From: Takashimella koratensis
Taxonomy: Eukaryota > Basidiomycota > Tremellomycetes > Trichosporonales > Tetragoniomycetaceae
Assembly: GCA_003116875.1 (NCBI GenBank)
Contig: BCKT01000014.1
Location: forward strand, 28,595-66,665
Reading direction: 5' to 3'
DNA length: 38,071 nt
Of the stretch, positions 30,266-38,071 are shown one piece after another. Both the position numbers and the translations under genes were made by a program. The notes below the pieces were generated by a model, which was given only the letters and a program-made list of their open reading frames with translations, was not told the DNA's origin and did no database searches. The first letter of the stretch is position 1, and each line of letters starts with the position of its first letter.

Positions 30266-30697
30266 CGCGAGAGTCGAGAGGGGTGAGGCGAGAGAGTTTT
30301 CAAAGGGGAAGGAGGTGTCGCAGTAGCTGGAGCTTCCTCTGTCGCTGTCTCGGGGGGTTCGATATCAGCGTCGGTGTCGTGCTCGGGGTGGTGAATGACG
30401 GTGACGGTGACGGTGACGGTGACGACGATGAGCAGAGATGAGTTGGAAAAACTGAACGAGGATCTGAAAAATAAAATCAGGTCAGGCCAAGGTCACGTGA
30501 GAGGGGAGGATAGTGATAAGGGAGAAATACGAATGCCACGTCATTACTTTTCTCCCTCTCCAGCCTAGTCACCCTCCACCGGCCTCCTCCTCAGCATTCA
30601 TCTCCCTCCATTTTCATCCTCATCCTCATCCTCACCCTCATCCTCACCCTCTGTCTCTATCCCTTACCCCATCTTTACCTACTCCGTATCCTTCACC
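30266..30697. promoter_or_regulatory. Bidirectional promoter region UTP4 / TFB4
   Basis: About 430 bp between two divergent housekeeping genes. Contains a GACGGT repeat (about five units, 30396-30425) and near TFB4 a CATCCT/CACCCT-rich stretch (30610-30650). No exact well-known motif recognised. Confidence 0.4.
30396..30425 (+). repeat. (GACGGT)n short tandem repeat
   Basis: Roughly five consecutive GACGGT-like units, then GACGACGATGAG, in the shared UTP4/TFB4 promoter. The unit boundaries are approximate. Confidence 0.7.
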
Positions 30698-32674
30698 ATG
30701 GCCCCGCTCACCGGCATCCAACCTCCCGACCCACGTCCCGTTCCAACTACCGTCCCGCCTTCGCTCCTCATCGCGATTCTCGACCTCCACCCTCTATCCT
30801 GGTCACTCCTCTCCTCCCTCTCTCCGTCAACCACCGTCTCCACCGCCTCGAACCAGCACCCAGCCAGCGGGCAGCCGGAAGAAGCGGCGCTGGTCGGGAA
30901 AGTACCCGTAGCACCGTTGACACTAAATGAAATGGTCACGGTGCTGATTGTCTTCCTCAATGCACACCTCGCCAGTGGGTGGGGGAACGAGGTCGTCGTT
31001 TACGGTGCCGTCGCGGGGAAAGTGTGAGTAAGAGGTTGGTTGGGAATGAGTGGCTCGGATATATCGGATAGATCCATTGAATAGACCGCTGCCTTCGATA
31101 TAGACTGGTCTAGGGGAAGTCGCTAACATGACCCAGAGTCCTACTCTATCCCGTACCAGAGGAAGAAAGACCAATCCCCCAACCCAACTTTTACGCCCCG
31201 TTCCAAGCGCTCGGGTCTAGCTTTGAGAACCGGCTAAAGAGCTTTTTCGACAGTCAGAAAGAAGAGCACATCGGGTCTAGTCTCAATGGTGAGTTACAGC
31301 CTTCCCGTAGTCACCCAGCTGACTTCTTCCACAGGGTCACCAGCTCTCGTCTCGGCACTGACCAAAGCCCTTTGTCGTGAGTGACATCCACATCTCGCTG
31401 ATTCCTCCCATCCGTACTCGTCTTGTCCTGTCCTAACGCTTGTGCAGATATAAACCGCCGCCATCCTCCTGATACAGCTGCTACCTCTTCTCGAGCCGAG
31501 ACCACCGCTGCGGCAATGTCGACCGAGTCGAGGATACTCGTGATCAATGCGACCCCCGGGACAGCGTCGGGCGCCGGTTCGAACAGCTCGGGAGGGGCGG
31601 GGACGGTAGCTGCTGCGAATGGAGAAGGAGGGGGTGGACAGAGTAACTATGTCGGATTGATGAACTGCGTATTCGCCGCACAGAAAGCGGTAAGTCTGCA
31701 CACACCATGGCGAGATAACCTTACACGGAGATCCTCGAGTCTACATCTGCTACTAAAGGCAAGAAGGAGACAATGTAGAGACAAAGCTGAACCTGGATAC
31801 AGAAAGTACCCATTGACGTGCTCACACTCCCACCCGAGAGCACGGGGACTGCTGCGCCAATATTCCTGCAACAGGCATCGTACCTGACCGACGGGATCTA
31901 CTGGCGCTGGAACGGTCGCGGCGGGTTGTTGCAGTATCTTCATGTAAGCATTCTCGACTTCTCGAGCTACCTCTATCTATCCCATCCCTCCAAGCATTTG
32001 CCACCTCCCAGCTTCCACTTCTCCCCGTTCCAGTCCGTGCAATGATTTTAACTCGGTTTGATCTACCTACTAACTCAAGCAGACAATGTACCTACCCCCA
32101 CCATCATTACGGCGAACACCACTCACCTGCCCGCCGCAGGACGCGGTAGACTTTCGCGTCGTGTGCTTTTGTCATCAAGATGTCGTCGACGTAGGTTTTG
32201 TCTGCAGCGTGTGTCTAAGCAGTGAGTTATAGTCTTTATTTAATTAAGCAGGACAGTCTGTGGTTCTGCTTTTCAAGGTAGACAGTACATCGGTTAACAC
32301 TTGATCAGTCTTCTGCAAACCACTCCCTGCGTGTCAAATGTGCAAGTGAGTCTCTTTCTTACACATCCTCATAACCATCTTGCTGACAAATACTCTTCCC
32401 AACCTCACCTCTTCTCGTCCTTTCCTGTCCTCACCTCGACCTCCCCTCGACCCCCCCTTTAACCCGAAGGACACGGTTCCCTGTCAAGTCGCACCCTACG
32501 CTGGCTGCACTGGCCGCTCATATCCAACCCATCCCTGTGCCTGATACAGTACCTTCCCGGCCTGGCGTGTCGGGTAGGAAATCAATCTCGGGTGCGGCGT
32601 CGGCCTCGGCAGCGGCAGCGGCAGCAGGATCGATTTCCTCAGGGGCAGCGGCGGCGCCGATTGTTGTCGAGTAG
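30698..32674 (+). CDS. TFB4: TFIIH core subunit Tfb4 (p34, GTF2H3)
   Basis: Structural subunit of TFIIH, acting in RNA polymerase II initiation and nucleotide-excision repair; pairs with Ssl1 (p44). The N-terminal vWA-like domain includes PSLLIAILDLHPLSW, LTLNEMVTVLIVFLNAHLAS, NEVVVYGAVAG, then NYVGLMNCVFAAQKA, VPIDVLTLPP and LQQASYLTDGIYW. The C-terminal zinc-binding part contains CFCHQDVVDVGFVCSVCLS, IFCKPLPACQMCK and FPVK. An Ala/Ser-rich tail ends at TAG 32672-32674. Insertion of a Gly/Ser/Ala-rich loop (about 31560-31640) is unusual compared with the short loop in yeast. About eight introns, most of them 35-130 nt. Confidence 0.92.
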
Positions 32675-33478
32675 AGTAGGAACGGGGCGAGAAGAAAAAA
32701 AGGCAGTGTGTATGTATGGGATCGGTTGGTACAGAGGTGTGAATGGTCAACATGTCACAGTTGTATAGTAGATCATGTATGCATAGCGACATTGGTGTGT
32801 GCGTGTAGATGTGTTTGGCCGATAAGTTGTGAGGATGTCATTTCCCGAACGAATTACGCAACGCATGCACACGGGACAAGCATGAGTCAGCCCAGTCCTG
32901 AGATAGCCAGTGACACTCGGGGCCCACCAAGGGCAACGCAGCGACGCTTACCTCGTGTACCCACGTATGGATGCACTCACGCACGGTCAAACGGGGATGG
33001 ATGGATGATCGGGTGAGCTGGATGTTTCGGACGTGTTGAGGGGATTGACCGTGCCAGGCCGGGTATGGCTCGGGGGAGACGGGGTGGACTGGACCGATGG
33101 TGACCGAGTGACCCGCCGATGATGACACGAGTACAAATATAGAGTACCCCGCTGCTCCCTTCGGTCTTGTCTCCCCTCTTCCCCTCTTCCTTTCCTCTCC
33201 CCTCCCCATCCCGTTCCGTGCTCGCCACCATCACATCCACCGTCCTCCCCGTCCTGGTCGCAGTCGTGCTTTGACTCTTCGGGACAGACTCCACCGCCTT
33301 GGCCGCTTAATCCTCCGGCTATCTCTCACCTCCCTCCCCTCCCCACGAAATCAGCGTCCACGTCGCTGTCGCTGGCAGATAACAAACAACTCGACCAAGT
33401 CTCAATTCAACTAAACCCACTACCAAATCCACAAGCACGACCACAACCACGACCACAACCACAACAACAACCACAACC
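32675..33478 (+). promoter_or_regulatory. Intergenic region, TFB4 3' end and URC1 promoter
   Basis: About 800 bp. The first half is AT-richer with GTGTGTGTAG-type sequence after TFB4. The second half has a CT-rich block (33150-33250) and ends in a CA-rich leader. I see no protein or RNA gene. The CA-rich 33415-33478 segment is probably the URC1 5' UTR. Confidence 0.4.
33415..33478 (+). promoter_or_regulatory. CA-rich 5' leader of URC1
   Basis: Nearly free of G and T: repeated ACCACAACCACGACC-like units run directly into the ATG at 33479. Such A/C-only leaders are unstructured and typical of efficiently translated fungal messages. A shorter version precedes asparaginase (16505-16520). Confidence 0.5.
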
Positions 33479-36288
33479 ATGTCTGACGCAGCGCTCGCTC
33501 AGATTCTCGAAGCTTTGCAGAGGCTCGAGACGAGGCAAGACAAGTTGGCGGCGCAAGTGAGTTTGACCCTGCTCACTGTATCTCTCTGTCTTCGTGCTCC
33601 CTTCCACACTCTCCCTTGCCGCTCCCTTCCAATCCCCTGTTCGTTTCTTCTTCCTCTTACTCCTCTTACTCCTCATCCGCATTCTTCTCCTCGACTTGCT
33701 TCTCATCCCACTCCCTCTCTCTCCCTTTCACCCATATACCCCCCACTAACCTCCCCTGCCCAGGTCGATTCTATCGCCGCACACCAATCCCCATCTATCA
33801 AACCCTTCACCGCTGCTCAATTCTCTGCTCCTCCTTCTCCTCTTGTTGGTGCTCTCGACACTTCTCTCACCTCCACTTCCCCTGTCACATTCGGGACTTC
33901 TCCACCTTCTTCTCTCGGTGGTGGCGTCTCTGCCCTTCGTAACTTTTCGCCTTCTTCTCCTCCCTCGGCTTCGATCTTGACTTCACTCTACAAGTCGGGT
34001 CTGAATGGGAGCGGGAGCGGGAGCGCAAGTCAGAGTCAGCCAAGTCCCCTAGGCGAGAGTGGGAGCAACACACCGTATGGGAACCTAAGCTTGGCAAGTG
34101 CTGCCGCCGGAAGTGGAGCACCAGGAGCTATCACCCCACCGAACAGCGCCACGCATGGGAAAGACGATCGACGCGCGTCGGTAGGAAATGCGGGGCTGTA
34201 TCCCTCCCGTGTGGTCTTGACTAGTGGGTCACACACGAGATTGGATGGATAGAGACACGGGCTGACAATGTGTAGCCTACCCGGGCCAGGCAGGGATCCA
34301 CCCGGTTCCTATCAACTGGGGCGCAGGTCGTGAGTAGCTTCAACCCCGCTACGTTCCATGTTACTGACCATCTCTCTCTCACTCTCTCTTCCACTGTCTC
34401 ATACATTCTCCTTCTCTATCATCTTCTCGTTCTCTCGCCTCTTTCACACCCGCAGCTACCGCCCGCGACCGAGGTCCCGTCGTCTGCTCACGACTCAAGT
34501 CCAACCTCCTTATCCGAAACTCGATCGGTGCTCACGCCGGTAGTTACTCGATTTATCGAGCTTTGTCGATTGCGATGGGTCAATTGAGACCCGATTGGAG
34601 GCCTGATTTGACAAACACTCACGTAAGTTGAGCTACCCCGCCGAGGTCGGGAAGCGAGCGAGGCCATCGCCCCGCTTGTGATAAATAAGAAGGACATGAA
34701 CGTTTGTACGAGTCGCTGACGTGCTAACCTTAACTCCTCGTAGCCCCCGTTCGTGCTCCCGCCGCAGCCGGGATGGTTTGGCGATGGGTCGGGCCGTGGT
34801 GAAGCCGGTAACGCCAAGGATTGGAAGATTGTCTCGTTTGACCCGTGGGGCGCCATGTCGCAGGAGGTGTGGTCGAAAGTGAGTCAACCCAAACGACGAG
34901 TCGTCAGGACTGTGTCTAACCGAGTCCCGAGCTTACCGCGACCTCTTCAGGAATACTCTGAGGGTCTCGACGTCCGCCCGACCATCTCCCAGACCAAAGC
35001 CCATATCAAGATTGAGGAACTCGATGTGCTCGCACGGAAGGGCGAGTTCCCTATCGACGGTGACATTGTGATTAAATCCCCCGAGCTCGCTGCGTTCCCT
35101 GGTGTCGACCAAGGCGTGGAGATCAACACGTTCAAAGCTGCTATCGATCCCGTCTGGTACCTTCCTGGCGTAGCTGCTCGACTGGGCATCGACGAAGGTA
35201 CCCTCCGCCGAGCGCTGTTCGAGGATACGGGCGGGATGTACCCCGAGCTTCTGACTAGACCAGATATCAAAGTCTTCCTACCCCCAATCGGAGGGATGAC
35301 AGTGTATATCATGGGCGACCCGGCGAAACTGCAAGACCCAAACACAGAGGTGACGTGTAGACCACACGACTCGTGTTCGGGTTCAGACGTATTCGGATCG
35401 GACATCTGCACGTGTAGACCGTATCTCATCTTTGGGATTTCCGAGGCGATCAAGTGTGCCCAGAGAGGTGGGGTAGGAGTGGTCGTGTATTTCCAGAAGG
35501 GTGAGTACCGCCGTAGGCCGGAGGCGGTAGGCGGGTGCGTCGACTGCCTGGATTTGAAACTGACAACAATCATCTGTTCACTCTTTCTCTCACCTCTTCC
35601 CTTGTTTTTCTAATCGTTGTCCCATTTTTCTCACGGGCAGAGGGCCGCGCATTGGGCGAAGTCGTCAAGTACATGGTCTACAACCGACGTAAACGCGGTG
35701 GCGACTCGGCCGCTGAATACTTTAACAACACTGCCGCTGTAGCTGGTGTTAAAGACGCTCGACACCAAGCTCTTATGCCTGATGTCCTTCATTTCCTCGG
35801 TATCAAGCATATCACGAATTTGATCTCGATGAGTAATATGAAGTATGACGCGATTATTGGGAGTGGAATTACCGTCAAGAATCGATACGAGATCCCAGAG
35901 GAGTTGATCCCTGCCGATGGGAGGGTGGAGATTGATGCCAAGGTACGTTACGGTTCCGACCGAGGCGCAGCCGAGGGAGGCAAAGCAGGCGGATGGAGTC
36001 GGGGAAAGGGAGGGGGATGGGGTCCACTTGGTTGAGGACGGGTGGAGAAGGAGTAGAGTAGAAGAGTGGATCCAGGTTCAGACACTGACCATACACAGAT
36101 CCAAGCGGGTTACTTTAGCAAGAAAGAAGTCACCGACGATCTCGTCAAGGAGACCAAAGGTCGAAACTGGGGTGAGTTGACCAAGCGGCGAAGGCGTGAG
36201 CCCGGCCTGTCAACAGCATGGACACGGGGTCGGGGAAGTATTCGAGGCGCTTGTGCTGATATCGACTGCAGAGGATATCGTCCATTAG
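33479..36288 (+). CDS. URC1: GTP cyclohydrolase II-like protein Urc1 (uracil catabolism)
   Basis: Homologue of Lachancea kluyveri URC1, a GTP cyclohydrolase II relative needed for the URC uracil-degradation pathway, distinct from riboflavin RIB1. Residues 1-30 (LAQILEALQRLETRQDKLAA) look like a short coiled coil. A long Ser/Pro/Gly-rich linker follows before the enzyme domain. Domain motifs: RNSIGAHAGSYSIYRALSIA, VSFDPWGAMSQEVWSK, LDVRPTISQTKAHI, DPVWYLPGVAARLGI, LFEDTGGMYPELLTRPDI, FLPPIGGMTVYIMGD, DVFGSDICTC (zinc Cys cluster CxC with the upstream HDSC), EGRALGEVVKYMVYNRRKR, ALMPDVLHFLGI and ISMSNMKYDAI. It ends NWEDIVH at TAG 36286-36288 after a last intron. About eight introns. The extended N-terminus is unusual; fold and motifs are complete. 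Confidence 0.9.
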
Positions 36289-37050
36289 ACACGTCGGTGC
36301 GGAGCGAGTGAGAGCAGAGGGGTAGTCGGTCTGGATCCGGGGTCCGGGTTAGGAAAAGGTGTTGGTTGGTGGGTTTGAGATTGTGTATAGTCAAGATAGT
36401 CAAGATACCATTAAAGAGAAGAGATAGGGACTTATCGATGGGGGTATGATGCAGTGCTTGGATATACGTAAAATGGTTGATGAGTAAATGACCGGGTGAT
36501 GGGGAGGCGAGGCGAGGCGAGGCGAGGTCATTGCGAAGTACAAGTCTCACCTGGTCTTGATATCGATCAATCCTCGCCCTCGCCGCCTGGCCGCAATCTG
36601 CCAGCACTGAATCGCCCGAAACACTAACTATCTCACCGATTGCTACCATGTATCACAGGGTATACCCAGACCCAATAGATGTACACATGTATGTCGACGT
36701 AGCTCTTAGAACGTACCAGGCGGTTGGTTATTCTGTTCGATACGATGCGGTGCGGTGAGATTCGGGTAGGGCAGGTAGGTAGGTGCAGGCCTCGGCCGCC
36801 ACTGCCTCCCTTGCCTGGTGCATGACGTGTCTCCCGCCGAAATTTCACAATCGACTAGAGACCGCCGGGCGATCTATTCGACAACGTTCATTACCATCGA
36901 TATCTACAACAATCCACTTCTTCTTCCTACACGCCAACTCTGAACCTGCGAACGACCAGACTCTACGTATCCGGCTCCGGCCTCATCTTCCCCCTCCACA
37001 CCTCATCATCTCAACCCCTCGCCCCCTCACCTCATCGCCAGATCATCGAG
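36289..37050. other. Intergenic region URC1 / NAT2-like gene
   Basis: About 760 bp. Holds the URC1 3' end, a short AGGCG tandem (36505-36527), and the promoter plus pyrimidine-rich leader of the NAT2-like gene (36900-37050). No tRNA-like cloverleaf or coding signal found. Confidence 0.4.
36505..36527 (+). repeat. (AGGCG)n pentamer
   Basis: At least four AGGCG units in a row within the URC1/NAT2 intergenic region. It is close in composition to the larger GGCGAG array at the right end. Confidence 0.8.
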
Positions 37051-37947
37051 ATGATCACCCGCCCGGCCCTTCGACTCGCCCTCGCCCCAGCGGCCCGACG
37101 TCCCTTCTTCTCCCCACTCGTCGTGACCGCCTCGCTCGCCCCGCTTGTCCGATCCTCTCCGGCCATTGCGCGCGTTGGAGGGTCTTCACGGTTTGAGCCA
37201 TTGGCGAGCCGGGGGGTCGAACAACCCAACGCGAGACGGTGGGCGTCGACGCAGACTTCCTCGGCGTTGTCGTCTCCATCACAAACTCCCTCCTCTTCCT
37301 CTTCCTCTTCCTCTTCATCATCCCAATCCTCGTCCTCGTCCTCCTCGTCATCGAACTCGACCCCGCCGCCCCCGCCTGGCGGCGGATCCGCTTACCAGCG
37401 TTTCAAACAACTCACCAAGACCTATGGCCCTTACGCTATCGGAATGTACCTCGCTCTTTCCGCTATCGATTTCTCCCTAACTTTCCTCGCTGTTCATGGG
37501 ATCGGAACGGAACGAATCATTGAAGCTTCTGCACCTCTGGTTACGCAGTATCGAAAGTTACGATTTGGGGAGGAACGTGCAAAAGAGATTGAGGTTGAAG
37601 AGAGGTCGAAACGAGTTAGTGAAGCCAGTGTCGTCGGCGCAGAGGGTGGAGCTCCGAGTGGGTCTGGGGCTGGGGTTGGGGGAGGGGTAGGGACGAGTGG
37701 GGCAAGTACAGCAACACGAGGAGCAGAACCAGACGCAGCTACAGCAGGTATCAACGTATCGACACCATCGACCAAATCAGATCCACTGGCCTGGGCGAAA
37801 GATCCCAGACTGTGGGCGGAGATTGGATTAGCATACGCGATACATAAAACAGCTCTGTTGCCGCTAAGAGCAGGGTTGACGGTCGCGTGGACGCCAAGGG
37901 TAGTGGAGTGGTTAAGAGCCAGAGGGTGGATCAGGAAGGTGAGTTGA
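37051..37947 (+). CDS. Mitochondrial DUF1279 (NAT2/FAM210-like) membrane protein, 3' end uncertain
   Basis: The N-terminal 60 residues are Arg/Ala/Ser-rich with no acidic residue in the first 35, a strong mitochondrial presequence; RRWAS is a plausible cleavage context. A poly-Ser stretch (about 70-100) follows. The DUF1279 core is FKQLTKTYGPYAIGMYLALS, AIDFSLTFLAVHGIGTERI, then an Ala/Gly/Ser-rich loop, LWAEIGLAYAIHKTALLPLR and AWTPRVVEWLRARGW. Two hydrophobic helices suit the inner membrane. The ORF stop at 37945-37947 lies inside AAG|GTGAGT, a perfect 5' splice site, so the last codons (K)VS are probably intronic and the true last exon may lie beyond the repeat or outside the window. Function in the family is poorly defined. 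Confidence 0.75.
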   Translation: MITRPALRLALAPAARRPFFSPLVVTASLAPLVRSSPAIARVGGSSRFEPLASRGVEQPNARRWASTQTSSALSSPSQTPSSSSSSSSSSSQSSSSSSSSSNSTPPPPPGGGSAYQRFKQLTKTYGPYAIGMYLALSAIDFSLTFLAVHGIGTERIIEASAPLVTQYRKLRFGEERAKEIEVEERSKRVSEASVVGAEGGAPSGSGAGVGGGVGTSGASTATRGAEPDAATAGINVSTPSTKSDPLAWAKDPRLWAEIGLAYAIHKTALLPLRAGLTVAWTPRVVEWLRARGWIRKVS

Positions 37948-37976
37948 GGCCGAGACCGAGACCGAGACCGAGCGTA

Positions 37977-38071
37977 GGCGAGGGCGAGGGCGAGGGCGAG
38001 GGCGAGGGCGAGGGCGAGGGCGAGGGCGAGGGCGAGGGCGAGGGCGAGGGCGAGGGCGAGGGCGAGGGCGA
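37977..38071 (+). repeat. (GGCGAG)n hexamer array at the window end
   Basis: About 95 bp of perfect GGCGAG units (nearly 16 copies), running off the end. A short (CGAGAC)3-type run precedes it at 37951-37971. It starts about 40 bp after the predicted last donor of the DUF1279 gene, so it may lie in an intron. It is not a TTAGGG-type telomere. The assembly probably stopped here because of the repeat. Confidence 0.9.

Noticed and set aside
37977..38071. Telomeric repeat at the right end
   Set aside because: The unit is GGCGAG, unlike TTAGGG-type fungal telomeres. A simple sequence repeat is the better reading.
1..38071. tRNA, rRNA, transposon, terminal inverted repeat or CRISPR array
   Set aside because: No cloverleaf, reverse transcriptase or transposase motifs, long terminal repeats or spaced direct repeats were seen by reading both strands. 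A covariance-model or repeat scan could still find weak elements.

Overview
The window is eukaryotic and fungal: almost every gene is cut by short GT-AG introns (many only 33-52 nt, with CTRAC/CTAAY-like branch sites), codon use is GC-rich, and the proteins (fungal NiiA-type nitrite reductase with a C-terminal Rieske domain, fungal URC1, Utp4, Tfb4, Mcm4) match basidiomycete families. A basidiomycete yeast, probably of the Tremellomycetes and from a lineage able to use nitrite, fits best; this placement is inference. The odd length and the end inside a hexamer repeat suggest a whole contig or scaffold whose assembly stopped at the repeat.

Layout. 0.17-2.84 kb: two tandem minus-strand 2-oxoglutarate/Fe(II) oxygenase genes, the left one degraded at its C-terminus. 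3.11-4.76 kb: a type-B carboxylesterase (minus) whose 5' part is decayed or missing. 4.94-8.80 kb: nitrite reductase niiA (minus, about 17 introns). 8.80-9.85 kb: a bidirectional promoter region with GATA-factor sites. 9.85-13.09 kb: two tandem plus-strand formate/nitrite transporter (NitA-like) genes. 13.47-14.55 kb: an unexplained zinc-ribbon/glycine-rich protein (minus). 15.2-24.8 kb: four co-directional plus-strand genes: a D-2-hydroxyacid dehydrogenase, an L-asparaginase, an aspartate aminotransferase and the replicative helicase subunit MCM4. 25.05-30.27 kb: a HAD hydrolase and UTP4 (minus). 30.70-36.29 kb: TFB4 (TFIIH) and URC1 (GTP cyclohydrolase II-like, uracil catabolism), plus strand. 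37.05 kb to the end: a mitochondrial DUF1279/NAT2-type membrane protein and a (GGCGAG)n repeat.

How the genes work together. The stretch from 4.9 to 20.9 kb is rich in nitrogen assimilation: nitrite import (two FNT copies), nitrite to ammonium (NiiA), asparagine to aspartate plus ammonium (asparaginase), and aspartate/oxaloacetate transamination (AAT). niiA and the first transporter are divergent from one promoter carrying four HGATAR sites; the second transporter has its own promoter with one HGATAR site and an exact NirA-type CTCCGCGG. No nitrate reductase or nitrate transporter is present. The rest is core eukaryotic housekeeping. I see no mobile element, CRISPR array, tRNA or rRNA. The best leads are the oxygenase pair with a shared reading-frame offset, the intron differences between the tandem transporters, the decayed esterase, and the nitrogen neighbourhood. 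I found no clear-cut wholly new system.
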